Assembly: GCA_036562385.1 (NCBI GenBank)
Contig: DATCKG010000099.1
Location: 1 to 64,000 of the forward strand
Source: DATCKG01 sp036562385
GTDB taxonomy: Bacteria; Bacillota; Sulfobacillia; Symbiobacteriales; Symbiobacteriaceae
Reading direction: 5' to 3'
Length of the DNA stretch: 64,000 nucleotides
A program made the position numbers and the translations under genes. The notes beneath the pieces are model-generated. The model did not search any database. It was given only the letters and a program-made list of their open reading frames with translations, and had not been told where the DNA came from. Shown here in pieces: positions 1-8,534 of this stretch (the stretch's first letter is position 1; every line of letters begins with the position of its first letter).

Positions 1-90
1 GCGGCGATGGTGAACCTCAAGCGACTGTTCAAGCAGATCGCCGGGGTTGCTGCGCCCAAAAACCAGACAGAAGGGGTTTGCCCTGCCTAA
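1..90 (+). CDS. C-terminal fragment of a probable transposase
   Basis: An open frame runs in from the window edge and ends at TAA (88-90). The 29 visible residues include a MVNLKRLFKQ-like stretch, which resembles the basic C-terminus of IS5/IS1182-type transposases. The catalytic core lies outside the window, so the family cannot be fixed and it is unknown whether the element is intact. No clear terminal inverted repeat was recognised downstream. The assignment rests on a short motif. Confidence 0.4.
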   Translation, partial: AAMVNLKRLFKQIAGVAAPKNQTEGVCPA

Positions 91-381
91 GAGGTCGGAA
101 AGTGAGGAAACGAGTGTGCCACAGAGCTCAGATAGGGCGATAGATCCCTCAAAATGGAAACCCAGGCTTCAAAAAACGCTGGTGAGCACTGGTGGCCGTG
201 CTTAGAGGCCGATTGTGCAGCACTCTCCTAGTGTGGGTGCTTTTTACACCACTCCTATGTACTCTAGCAAGACCTCTGCCAGCATGCTCGCCGAGGCGGC
301 CGGCGTCTCCAAAGCGAGGGAGTACGGCTTTCGGCGGTAGTGGACGTTCAGGGGGCGACGGAAGAGTAACTTGCACACAAT
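91..381. other. Intergenic stretch with no supported gene
   Basis: This stretch lies between the transposase tail and the terminator of the next gene. It has short open frames, including one of 63 codons at 192-383, but none has a good ribosome binding site or a recognisable protein. It may contain the right end of the insertion element. Confidence 0.4.
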
Positions 382-409
382 AAGGGAACCCGGACAGCCG
401 GGTTCCCTT
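382..409 (-). terminator. Hairpin terminator of the cyanophycinase-like gene
   Basis: A perfect 12-bp stem (382-393 with 398-409) and a 4-nt loop lie 31 bases downstream of the stop of the 441-1406 gene. The U-tract on the minus strand is poor (TTATTGTG), so termination efficiency is uncertain. Confidence 0.6.
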
Positions 410-440
410 GATCAATCCTAATGACCACCATCAGTCCGCA

Positions 441-1406
441 TTACCGATTCCCGGCCGCCTCCGCCGGCTCCCGCACAGCCGCCGTGGGCTTCCGGGTCCG
501 CAGGTTGAGACCAAATCCGTCCGTCAGGACATGCACCTTCAGTTCGGCAGCGCCAGGGGTCCCGTTGCCCTGGTCTCCCACCGGCACCGACTCTTCAGGG
601 GACAGGAAGGTTGCACTGCCTTCACCCAGCACCCTGGCCTCTTCATCCCGTATCACCACCGCGGTGCCGCCGTCGACGCCGACGCCCAGAAGGTTGCCCA
701 GGCCGCCCTGGCTCAAGGCCTGGGCCATGCGGCTGAACCGCGCCCGTTGCGTAAAATAGGGATCCACCATGAGGGAAGGTGCCAGACCCAAACCTGCTAC
801 GACCGTCTCCTTCCCATCCTGTTCCACCAGCAGGCGCTCACCCAGGATCGCTGCACCAGCCGCCAGGCCGGCCACAGGCTTGCCGGCCGCCATCATCTCC
901 TGCAGCGTGCGGGCACAGCGCGTACCTGCCAGAATATCCAGCCCCACCAGGGGATCCTCCCCACAAAGCAGGACGCCGTCAAAGCTGCTCAACCGCCGTG
1001 CCCATTCCTCACTTTCCGCCTGCTCTCGGGTGGTAAGCTCCAGGACTTCCACCTTACGCATGCCAAAGCGGGTAAACCCCCGCACACCCTCCTCGGCCGC
1101 CCGCCCTGGATCGCGGGTGGCGACGGGAACCACCGCCATGGCTGCCGAACGTCCTCCCACCAGGTGGATCAGCGCCACCACAGCCTCATCCGGAATCGGC
1201 GCGCCGCCGATCAGCACCAGAGGTCCAGTGGCCACTCCGTGGCCGGACTCGGCTACCTCACCGGATTTGCTGCCGGCCTTCCGGTCCCGCCGGCGGTCTG
1301 CCAGGGGCCGTGTCAGCCACTCCCAAAATCCCGTGGGGAAGACGATGGATTTCACCAGGTTACTGGATAGTTCTGATGTGATATCACTCAGGCGGTCGAG
1401 CCTCAC
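441..1406 (-). CDS. Cyanophycinase-like (peptidase S51 fold) protein lacking the catalytic serine
   Basis: This is a 321-residue protein with a GTG start and an AAGGTGG ribosome binding site 10 nt upstream. From about residue 61 it follows the cyanophycinase/peptidase S51 pattern: a GPLVLIGGA opening strand, a CGEDP segment near 148-152, the nucleophile elbow at 180-185, and DPYFTQRARF at 215-224. In active S51 enzymes the elbow reads G-x-S-A-G with Ser as nucleophile. Here it reads G-L-A-A-G, with Ala182 in the Ser position. The conserved acidic residue of the later GxGxDE segment is also replaced (GVGVDGG, 241-247). The fold call is firm, but peptidase activity is doubtful. It lies downstream of the FtsA-like gene on the same strand, about 245 bp away. 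Confidence 0.75.
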   Translation of the reverse strand: MRLDRLSDITSELSSNLVKSIVFPTGFWEWLTRPLADRRRDRKAGSKSGEVAESGHGVATGPLVLIGGAPIPDEAVVALIHLVGGRSAAMAVVPVATRDPGRAAEEGVRGFTRFGMRKVEVLELTTREQAESEEWARRLSSFDGVLLCGEDPLVGLDILAGTRCARTLQEMMAAGKPVAGLAAGAAILGERLLVEQDGKETVVAGLGLAPSLMVDPYFTQRARFSRMAQALSQGGLGNLLGVGVDGGTAVVIRDEEARVLGEGSATFLSPEESVPVGDQGNGTPGAAELKVHVLTDGFGLNLRTRKPTAAVREPAEAAGNR

Positions 1407-1651
1407 TAAGGGTTCACCACCTTCAGGTAGACCTCAAACTCTCTTCACTCTATTTCGGCCATCCGGAATGATGCCAATAGACATGCCTCTCTCATCTGCA
1501 CCCGCTACAGAACCCTAAAGGATAAGGGCGGCGTTGTCAACGCGCCCTGTCCGTCGTCCTGCCCTTCGCTGTGTGGCCGCAGTGGGGCGAGATTCCGGTG
1601 CTCCTCTTTCGGCCTATTGTAACATCCCGGAGGCTAGATGTCTCTCCGGTC

Positions 1652-3610
1652 CTACTGCCATGCGATCTCTGCCTGATCACCATCCTGCAGAGGGGTTGTA
1701 AAATCCGCAGGTAGCCCATTTAGCCGCATCACCAACATACCTTTGCCGGTCGGGGGATGCAGCGGCAAGGAAATCCGGGCCAGCAGATCGGCAAAAATCG
1801 GCTGGGATGTCTCGCCGCTTTCCTCCAGCGTGATCTCGTCTCCGTCGGCCACGGGCTCCTCCGGGCTCGCCGGTTGGCCGTTTCGGTACAGGCGGGGCGA
1901 AGGCACCGGAAGGGTTACTTCCTCGCCGTTGACTGTGACACGGATTCCCTTCCCTTTATCCGACCGCGCGTCCAGGCCCAGCGCCGCCAGCACGTCGGCC
2001 ACCGTCCGCACCGGGAAGATCTCCACCCGGTCGTTGTCAGCCAAGGGCGTATCCGGCGTGCCCGGCACCCCGTTAATAAGAATCCGAGGCAGAAGGGTAT
2101 GGTTCTCGCCGTTTACGGACACCTGTATGCCAGAACGGCTCTCCGGTGCCACGTCCGCCACGCAGCCCGCCCCCGGAAGCCCCGGGGCGCCGGGTTCCAC
2201 CTCGATCCGGTCCTGATGCTTGACCGGAGATTCCAAGGTTGCCTCCAGGCCATTCACCCGGATGCGGGGCGGACCGCCGAAGCGGCCCGGGAGGATGCGG
2301 AGGACGCCGTTGACCGTCACCGTCAGGCCCTTGCCGATGGCGCCGTACAGGTCCCGCATGCGGTACCCGGCAGCCAGAAGGGCGTCCCCCACCGTAGCCG
2401 GTCCCGGGTAGAATAGTCGGACACTGCGGCCGTTGAGTATGACGATCTGAAAGCCCAGAGTGGAACGGTTGCGGGCGGCCACCGCGATGCCGATGGGGGT
2501 GACTGCGTCGGGCCCCTTGAGGAGGTCGCTGGCGCCTGTCACGCCGGTGATGGCACTGCGGCCGCGCACCGCCACTCGCTCAGCCGGAAGGCCCGCCGCG
2601 TTCGCCACGGCTTCCGCCAGCCCCGGCGTCAGACTGCCGCCACCCACCAGCAGGATCGCCTGCGGCGGCCCTCCGTTCAGATGCAGGATCCGCCCGGCGA
2701 TGGTCTCAGCCAGGCGTGCCACCGTGGGCTGCAGCGCCTCGATCAACTCCAATGCCGGCACGGTCCGGCGCTGTCCCAGGATGTTGGTGAAGCGAACCTC
2801 CCGGCGCCGGCCGATCTCCCGCTTCACCCGCTCGCCGGTCGGAAAGTCCAGCAGATACTGCTCCGACAGGGCCTCGGTAATCTCATCTCCCGCGACGGGG
2901 ACCATATCGTACGCCACCACCGCGCCCTTGCGGGTGATGGCGATATCGGAGGTACCGGCTCCAACGTCCACCAGCGCCAGGTTGAGGTGGCGCATGGTGG
3001 GCGGCACCACGACGCCGAGGGCTGCAATCGGCTCCAGCGTAAGGGCGCTCATCTGCAGGCCCGCTTCCTCCAGGACGGCCTCCAGCGAGTCCACCACGCT
3101 CCGAGGCAGGAAGGTGGCAATCACCTCCACCTCCACCCGCCTGCCCCGATGCCCCACCAGGTTGGTCAGGGCAACACCGTCCAGGCGCTGGGCCGTCACA
3201 CTGTGACCCACGTAGTGAAATTCTTCCCAGCTACGATCCGCTGCCATCGCCGCCTGGGCCGCCTGGACAGCCTCCAGCTCCACAGCCAGCACATCATCCC
3301 GACTGAGAGTGACGAGCCCGGACAGTTCCCGGGAGGCGGTTCCACTGGCTGTCCGCAGGGCTCTGCCGGCTGCGGCCACTGCCGCCTCTTTCAGCCGGAC
3401 GCCCGCACGGGCAAAAAGCCGCTCCACCACCTCCCGCACCACCGCAGCGACAGCGGGCACGTCATGGATTTGGCCGTCGTACATCGGCCGGGCGCCATGT
3501 TCCAGCCGTTCGGCTGCGAGAATCTGAAGGCCCTTCGCGCTGGGGACGGTGAGCAGACCGGCCACTTTGCGGGTCCCGATATCCAACGCCAGAGACAAGC
3601 CCTCGGCCAC
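1652..3610 (-). CDS. FtsA/PilM-like actin-fold protein with a long beta-grasp-repeat tail
   Basis: The N-terminal 390 residues or so form an FtsA-type ATPase. The phosphate-1 loop is LALDIGTRKVAG (7-18), the phosphate-2 loop is DVGAGTSD (215-222), and the adenosine loop is GGGSLTPG (323-330). Typical FtsA is about 420 residues. This protein is 652, and the extra C-terminal 260 residues hold repeated units with an xVNG strand-turn (near 431-435, 451-454, 497-501, 512-514, 558-562, 575-578, 629-632), several followed by a DGD or DNDR-V/I-E strand. That pattern resembles ubiquitin-like beta-grasp folds. The GTG at 3610 is chosen because GGAGGG lies 10 nt upstream; an in-frame ATG at 3646 has no good site. 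A role in division, polar assembly or sporulation is inferred from the family. No ftsZ is nearby. Confidence 0.8.
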   Translation of the reverse strand: MAEGLSLALDIGTRKVAGLLTVPSAKGLQILAAERLEHGARPMYDGQIHDVPAVAAVVREVVERLFARAGVRLKEAAVAAAGRALRTASGTASRELSGLVTLSRDDVLAVELEAVQAAQAAMAADRSWEEFHYVGHSVTAQRLDGVALTNLVGHRGRRVEVEVIATFLPRSVVDSLEAVLEEAGLQMSALTLEPIAALGVVVPPTMRHLNLALVDVGAGTSDIAITRKGAVVAYDMVPVAGDEITEALSEQYLLDFPTGERVKREIGRRREVRFTNILGQRRTVPALELIEALQPTVARLAETIAGRILHLNGGPPQAILLVGGGSLTPGLAEAVANAAGLPAERVAVRGRSAITGVTGASDLLKGPDAVTPIGIAVAARNRSTLGFQIVILNGRSVRLFYPGPATVGDALLAAGYRMRDLYGAIGKGLTVTVNGVLRILPGRFGGPPRIRVNGLEATLESPVKHQDRIEVEPGAPGLPGAGCVADVAPESRSGIQVSVNGENHTLLPRILINGVPGTPDTPLADNDRVEIFPVRTVADVLAALGLDARSDKGKGIRVTVNGEEVTLPVPSPRLYRNGQPASPEEPVADGDEITLEESGETSQPIFADLLARISLPLHPPTGKGMLVMRLNGLPADFTTPLQDGDQAEIAWQ

Positions 3611-3822
3611 GGGGCGTGCTCCCTCCACTGCTCCGAAGATCGTCATCGGCGGATGTCAGTGTCACGAAGCCACTCTTGCGCCTTTTCGACAAAATCGTTA
3701 GGGTTCCTTCCATTTGTTTTGACAGGAAGGATTCCCCATGCGCGGTTGCCTCAGATTACAAGACATAATGCCCTGACGGATGCACAGACTACAACCGTAA
3801 AACCTTTACGGAGGTGGCGGCC

Positions 3823-4053
3823 GTGGCTCAGTTCACGCCCACCGGAAAGGTTTTGCCCCACGACATCCTGGACCGCTTCAAGTGGGAAATTGCGGCCCAG
3901 GAGGGATTGGTTGACAAGATCACACAGGCCGGCTGGCCTGAGATGACCTCGCGCGAGTGTGGCCGCATCGGCGGTCGGATCGGCGGCCGCATGGTGAAGG
4001 TCCTGATCCGGCACGCACAGCAGGCCCTCCATGACGGCAGCGCACCCCAGTAG
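3823..4053 (+). CDS. Small acid-soluble spore protein, alpha/beta type
   Basis: This is a 76-residue protein with a GTG start 8 nt after a GGAGG site (3810-3814); an earlier in-frame GTG at 3814 overlaps that site. It carries the alpha/beta SASP core. The germination-protease-like site is WEIAAQE, which is normally cut after the first Glu. The DNA-binding second half is TSRECGRIGGRIGGRMVK. Family members coat and protect spore DNA and supply amino acids at germination. The gene is monocistronic, divergent from the FtsA-like gene, and ends in hairpins. The duplicated RIGG is slightly unusual. Confidence 0.93.
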   Translation: MAQFTPTGKVLPHDILDRFKWEIAAQEGLVDKITQAGWPEMTSRECGRIGGRIGGRMVKVLIRHAQQALHDGSAPQ

Positions 4054-4071
4054 GTGCGCTGCACCCCAACC

Positions 4072-4130
4072 GGCGAGGGGCATGCACCTCGCCGTTAACA
4101 TACAGCAGGCCGGCACAGGCCGGCCTGCTG
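4072..4130. terminator. Tandem hairpins between the SASP and TPR genes
   Basis: There are two stem-loops. The first has a 7-bp stem (4072-4078 with 4087-4093). The second has a perfect 11-bp stem (4103-4113 with 4120-4130). They lie between two convergent genes, so they could end the SASP transcript on plus and the TPR transcript on minus. On the minus strand the second is followed by TATGTTAA. Confidence 0.55.
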
Positions 4131-4158
4131 CCGCGTCGGGCACCCCCGGACGGGTCCC

Positions 4159-5364
4159 TCAAGCCCCCACCGCCAGGTTGTACAGGTTCAGCGCCTCCTC
4201 AGCCCGACCCATCCGTTCCAGACACACACCCTGGCTGAGGACATAGCTGCGGTTCCGCGGGTCCAGTTCCGCCGCTCTCCGATAGGCCTCCAAAGCTTGC
4301 TCATACTGGCCCATGGCAAACAGGCATCCGGCCCGGTTGGCCAGCACGGCCACATTGTCGGGAGAACGCTCCAGGGCCTCATCAAAACAGGCCAGGGCCT
4401 CAGGGTAGCGCTGGCACTCCATCAGCAAGTGTCCTTTGTTGTTGAGCAGCATCGAATCCCCCGGCGCTTTCTGGAGGGCCGCATCCAGAACGTCCAGGGC
4501 TTCCGGGTATCGCTTCAACTTGGCCAGGGCGCCGGCCAGGTTGCCCAGGGCCTCGATCGACTCCGGCTCCATGTGATGGGCCTGCCGGAACGATTCCACC
4601 GCCTCCTCCAACCTGCCGGCGGACATCAGCGCAAAGCCCATGTTGTTCAGCAGCAGCGCATCCGGGGGACGCAGCCGCAGGGCGCGCCGGAAGCAGGCCA
4701 CCGCCTCCGGCCCCTTGCCCGCCTGCTGCAGAGCCAGCCCCAGATTGGCCCAGACCGCTCCGTCCCGGGGCATCAGTTTCGCAGCGCGCCGGAAGGCGGC
4801 CACCGCGGCCTCGGTCTGCTGAAGCCGGCCAAGGCAGAGGCCGCGCCAGTTCCAGAGGGCGCCATCCCGGGGCCGGGCGGCCAGCGCCCCGTTGATGTAA
4901 TGCAAGGCATCCTCCGCCTGGTCCATGGCCAGCAGCACCCGGGCCGTGGCCTCCCACAGTTCCACCAGGTCGGGATTCTCCTTCAGCCCCATTTTCAGGT
5001 GTTCCAGCGCCTCAGGCAGCGCGCCGGTCCGGCGGAGAGCCTCCGCCAGCCAAAAGCGCAGCCAACCGTCCAGAGGATTCATCCGGACGGCCACGGTCAG
5101 CAGGTGGACGACCTCCTGCTGATTCCCGTCCTGACTGAACAGCAGCAGGACGGCCAGGCGCGCGCCGAGGTCCGCTCGATCGGGATGGCGGGCCAGCAAC
5201 TGCCGGCACTGTTCGGCAGCCAGTCGGGTACGGCCGGTCCAGGCCGACAGCAGCACCTTGTGCCACCCCACCGGGGGGCGTGCCCCCCATGGCAGCGCCG
5301 CCAGGGCCCGGCGAACGCCCCCTTCCAGGCGCCACTGACCGGAAGAGCACCAGGATTCTGGCAT
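4159..5364 (-). CDS. Tetratricopeptide repeat protein
   Basis: This is a 401-residue protein made almost entirely of TPR units. The repeats are about 34 residues long with the usual W-LG-Y-A-A-P spacing from about residue 85 to the end, for example LWNWRGLCL, VWANLGLAL and LLNNMGFAL openings. There is no signal peptide or membrane segment, so it should be cytosolic and act as a protein-binding scaffold. The ATG at 5364 is chosen because a GGGGGTGG site lies 6 nt upstream; the frame stays open to 5403. The partner is unknown. It lies downstream of the polysaccharide deacetylase-like gene on the same strand. Confidence 0.85.
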   Translation of the reverse strand: MPESWCSSGQWRLEGGVRRALAALPWGARPPVGWHKVLLSAWTGRTRLAAEQCRQLLARHPDRADLGARLAVLLLFSQDGNQQEVVHLLTVAVRMNPLDGWLRFWLAEALRRTGALPEALEHLKMGLKENPDLVELWEATARVLLAMDQAEDALHYINGALAARPRDGALWNWRGLCLGRLQQTEAAVAAFRRAAKLMPRDGAVWANLGLALQQAGKGPEAVACFRRALRLRPPDALLLNNMGFALMSAGRLEEAVESFRQAHHMEPESIEALGNLAGALAKLKRYPEALDVLDAALQKAPGDSMLLNNKGHLLMECQRYPEALACFDEALERSPDNVAVLANRAGCLFAMGQYEQALEAYRRAAELDPRNRSYVLSQGVCLERMGRAEEALNLYNLAVGA

Positions 5365-5472
5365 GGATCCACCCCCCTGTTTTTCCAGTCTTTGGTGGAA
5401 CATTAGATCTGCGGGGGAATGGATCCTGCCATTCTTTCGGAAAAGTTATCGACAACTTCCGATATCGTTCGA

Positions 5473-6447
5473 CTACTCGGCCTTTGCCATCCCGGCAGGA
5501 AGGAGCTGGGAGAGGGTTACGCTCTCAAACCCCCTGGCCCGAAGCCGCGGCAGCAGCAGCCGCAGCGCGTCAACGGTCGCCGGATGGTCCTGATGCACCA
5601 TCAGCACCGCACCCGGGTAGACGCTGCGCAACAGCTGGTTGCTGAGGCGCTGAGCCGTGGTGTCCGGCGTCGCGGCCATGGCGACGTTGGTCCAGAGGAT
5701 CGGCCTCAGGCCTTCCATGGCCGCCACCCGCAGAAGCCCGGCGCTGAACCGGCCCTGGGGCGGACGGAAGAACGCGGGTTTGGTACCTGCGGCCTCCACG
5801 ATCGCCTGTACGGAACGCCGCAGGTGGGCGATCTGCATCTGCTCGGTCATCCGGGTCATGTCCACGTCGGCAAAGCCCTGGGTGCCGATCTCATGCCCGG
5901 CCTTGGCGATGGCCGCAACCAGCCCGGGCGCCCGTTCTGCGGCTTCCCCAGGGAGGAAGAACGTGGCCTGCATCTCATACTCATCCAGCAAGCTCAAGAT
6001 CTCGGGCAGCACCTCCGGATCGGGTACGCCGTTGAAGGTCAGCGCGAACTGCTGGACACCAGCCGCCTCTGGCTCCTCGACCGCCTCCTCCGCTTCCGCA
6101 CCGGCTGCCGCGTGCACAACCAGGCGGACCGTTTCCTCCGCGGGCCGCGCCTTGGCCTGAAGGGCCGCCAGCGTCACCGGCCCTGCAATGCCGTCCACCG
6201 TCACACCCAGCGCCTTCTGGGCCTCCCGGACGGCCGCCTCGGTCCGACTGCCAAAAATGCCGTCCACCACGCCGGGATTGAATCCCGCTGCCTTCAGCGT
6301 CTGCTGCAAGGCAGCCACCTCGGGACCTCGGTCGCCGTGCCGCAGCACACCCTGCGGAACGGTCTCGGCCTGACTCCGCCCGGCCAGGGTCAGCATCAGC
6401 ACGCACACGGCCGCTGTCAGGACCCTCAGGGATCGGGCAGATTGCAT
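5473..6447 (-). CDS. Peptidoglycan-binding domain plus degenerate polysaccharide deacetylase domain
   Basis: This is a 324-residue exported protein. Residues 1-27 form a signal peptide ending near SQA. Residues 32-98 are a PG_binding_1 domain (GDRGPEVAALQ, VDGIFGSRTEAAV). Residues 130-324 have a NodB deacetylase fold. Three catalytic motifs are altered. The TFDDG motif reads TFNG. The metal-binding HxxxH motif is lost (GHEIGTQGFAD, 184-194). The Arg-Pro motif reads RPPQG (228-232). Without the metal ligands it is probably a non-catalytic glycan-binding or structural protein of the wall or spore. The start is the ATG behind AAAGGAGTGG. Confidence 0.85.
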   Translation of the reverse strand: MQSARSLRVLTAAVCVLMLTLAGRSQAETVPQGVLRHGDRGPEVAALQQTLKAAGFNPGVVDGIFGSRTEAAVREAQKALGVTVDGIAGPVTLAALQAKARPAEETVRLVVHAAAGAEAEEAVEEPEAAGVQQFALTFNGVPDPEVLPEILSLLDEYEMQATFFLPGEAAERAPGLVAAIAKAGHEIGTQGFADVDMTRMTEQMQIAHLRRSVQAIVEAAGTKPAFFRPPQGRFSAGLLRVAAMEGLRPILWTNVAMAATPDTTAQRLSNQLLRSVYPGAVLMVHQDHPATVDALRLLLPRLRARGFESVTLSQLLPAGMAKAE

Positions 6448-6552
6448 CGGTAGTCCACTCCTTTGTTGGGGTGTTGCTACCAGCAAGTCTGCCCGACTTC
6501 GCCGTTTTGTAAACCATGTGCGCCCGGCCCCGTCGGCCCGGAGCCAGGGTCC

Positions 6553-6927
6553 TCAGCGGCCGGCATTGACGCCGGCCATGCCCGCCAGAGCGCCCACGGC
6601 CGCACCCAGGAGAGCGGCCCGGGCCAGAGCAGGGCCGGGCGGAAACGCAGAGCCCACCCCCATGAGCCCCGCCACCACCAGGACCAGGCCCAGGCCGGCG
6701 ACTGCTCCCTGCAGCCACCCGGACCGGCCGGCACTCCGGGCAGCCAGGTAACCGCCCACCAGGCAGCCGACAGCCTGCCAGCCCATCACCAGCCGCGCTT
6801 CGGTAAGCGGGTCCAGCGGCACCGCTGCGCTGATCACCCCCTGGATCACTCCTCCTGTGAGCGCCACCCCCAGCCCCCAGAGGATGCCACCGCCCACGGC
6901 CCGCAGATCGAGCTGTTGCGCTGCCAC
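6553..6927 (-). CDS. TIGR04086/DUF3792-type small membrane protein
   Basis: This protein of about 124 residues has four predicted hydrophobic helices rich in Gly and Ala, and a GWQAVGCLVGGYLAAR segment between helices 2 and 3. It matches the TIGR04086 (YrzE-like) integral membrane family in size and layout. The GTG at 6927 follows GGGGAGG at good spacing; an upstream ATG at 6966 is possible. The function is not known for the family. Confidence 0.7.
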   Translation of the reverse strand: MAAQQLDLRAVGGGILWGLGVALTGGVIQGVISAAVPLDPLTEARLVMGWQAVGCLVGGYLAARSAGRSGWLQGAVAGLGLVLVVAGLMGVGSAFPPGPALARAALLGAAVGALAGMAGVNAGR

Positions 6928-7057
6928 ACGGACCCTCCCCTTCATGTCCGGCCTCATCTGCAGCATCTCTACGGCCTGTCCCTGAAAAGTATGCAGGCCC
7001 CTTCCGCAGTCCTCGGGGCTACGGAGGAGCCTGGTCGCACAGGAATCGGGAAAGCGC

Positions 7058-7879
7058 TCAGCGTCGGGTACCCAGTAGCCGCGGCTGAACCTTTTCGTTC
7101 CACTGCTTCACCAGCAGGAGCCAGGGTCCCAACGTTACGTAGACCGTGAGCGGAATAAGCACCAGGGCCCACGGATTGAAATCGGCCGCCAGCAGGATCG
7201 CCATCCCCACCAGCAGCGGCCCGACGAAGGGTGCGATACTGGCGGGACGAAGCTGCTTGGGGCGCCGCTTGAAATCGGGATAGGGAATGGTGGAGATCAT
7301 CAAATAGGAGAGCACCAGCATCGCCACAGGCAACAGCCCGGGGCTGATGGCCGGAACATCCGGCTGGACCGTGTAGAGGGCCAGGCAGCAAAGCAAGGTA
7401 CCGGCCGCGGTGATGGGCACGCCCATAAAAAAGCCGCTGGTCTTGATGATGTTGAAGCGGGCCAGTCGCAGGGCTCCGCACATGGGAAACAGCAGGGCAA
7501 CGGCCATGCCGAAGGAACCCCACTGATAAAGGGCAAGTTCATGCAGCAAAATAGCGGGGGCGGTGCCGAAGGAGACCACGTCCGCCAGGGAGTCCAACTC
7601 CTTGCCGAACTCACCGTCGGCCCTCAGCCAGCGGGCCAGTCGCCCGTCCAGCCCATCGGCCACCAGGGAACCTACCACCGTCAGGGCCGCCTGGGCATAC
7701 TGGCCGTGCATGGTGAGGTAGATGCTGTACACGCCAAAGCATAGATTCAGCAGCGTAAACAGATGGGGGATGGCCGACAGGCTCTTGGTCCCCCGCTCAC
7801 GCCACCACTTTCCGCTGTAGACCGCCCGTATGTGCCACTTTCTCCGTCGCCCCGGTTCCCCTCGTCTTACGTGGCTCAT
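7058..7879 (-). CDS. pssA: CDP-diacylglycerol-serine O-phosphatidyltransferase
   Basis: This enzyme makes phosphatidylserine from CDP-diacylglycerol and serine in the membrane. The 273-residue protein has the CDP-alcohol phosphatidyltransferase signature at 75-100 (D75, D78, G79, A82, R83, with D96 and D100 downstream), followed by SFGTAPA. It has about seven hydrophobic segments. The ATG overlaps the TGA of psd (ATGA) and has a GGGAGG site. Together with psd this gives the two-step route to phosphatidylethanolamine. An N-terminal basic stretch of about 30 residues precedes the first helix. Confidence 0.96.
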   Translation of the reverse strand: MSHVRRGEPGRRRKWHIRAVYSGKWWRERGTKSLSAIPHLFTLLNLCFGVYSIYLTMHGQYAQAALTVVGSLVADGLDGRLARWLRADGEFGKELDSLADVVSFGTAPAILLHELALYQWGSFGMAVALLFPMCGALRLARFNIIKTSGFFMGVPITAAGTLLCCLALYTVQPDVPAISPGLLPVAMLVLSYLMISTIPYPDFKRRPKQLRPASIAPFVGPLLVGMAILLAADFNPWALVLIPLTVYVTLGPWLLLVKQWNEKVQPRLLGTRR

Positions 7880-8511
7880 TCCGGCAACCTCCCTATGATC
7901 GTCTGGCCGCCCAGCACGCGGTCCCCCGGCTTCACCAGCACCGTGCTGCCTGGCGGGAGCCAGATCTGCGTGCATGATCCGAAGCGGATCAGACCGAACC
8001 GTTCCCCCCGGCGCACCTGGTCGCCCACCTGCGGCCATGTAATAATCCGCCTGGCCACCAAGCCTGCCACCTGGCTCACCAGGACTCGGTGTTTCCCGGT
8101 ATCGATTCCAACGTAAGCCCTTTCATTGACTTCGCCCACTGTCTCGCCCCACGCCGCGAGAAAGCGCCCTTTCATGTAATCCCGATATGTAACTGTACCA
8201 CTTACCGGAATGCGATTAAAGTGGACGTCGAAAATGGACAGAAAAATGGAAACCAGTATCGCCTCGCTTTTCAGGTACCGCGGCTCCTGTACCGTCTTGA
8301 CAAACATCACCCGCCCATCTGCCGGAGCCACCACCGCATTCTCGTCCTCCACAACCGGACGCTCCGGGTCGCGGAAGAACCAGAGGCTGAGGGCCAGCAG
8401 CGCTCCGGGCAGGAGGGCCAGCAGCCGGCTCCAAAGCCCGACCAGAACCGTCAACCCCAACAAGACAAAGATGATTGGCCAGCCTTCTCGCGCAATCAGT
8501 GGTCGCTTCAT
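7876..8511 (-). CDS. psd: Phosphatidylserine decarboxylase, short archaeal-type
   Basis: This enzyme converts phosphatidylserine to phosphatidylethanolamine using a pyruvoyl group formed by self-cleavage. The 211-residue protein has two N-terminal membrane helices (about 11-44), the FDVHFNR segment with His97, and the self-cleavage site RFGSCTQI with Gly178-Ser179. It is of the short archaeal/Firmicute type rather than the longer E. coli type. The ATG at 8511 has GGAAGGTG 5 nt upstream. It is translationally coupled to pssA. Confidence 0.95.
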   Translation of the reverse strand: MKRPLIAREGWPIIFVLLGLTVLVGLWSRLLALLPGALLALSLWFFRDPERPVVEDENAVVAPADGRVMFVKTVQEPRYLKSEAILVSIFLSIFDVHFNRIPVSGTVTYRDYMKGRFLAAWGETVGEVNERAYVGIDTGKHRVLVSQVAGLVARRIITWPQVGDQVRRGERFGLIRFGSCTQIWLPPGSTVLVKPGDRVLGGQTIIGRLPE

Positions 8512-8534
8512 GTGGGCACCTTCCATAATGAATA

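Noticed and set aside
192..383. 63-codon plus-strand frame after the transposase tail
   Set aside because: No ribosome binding site and Pro/Gly/Arg-rich composition; it overlaps the terminator region.
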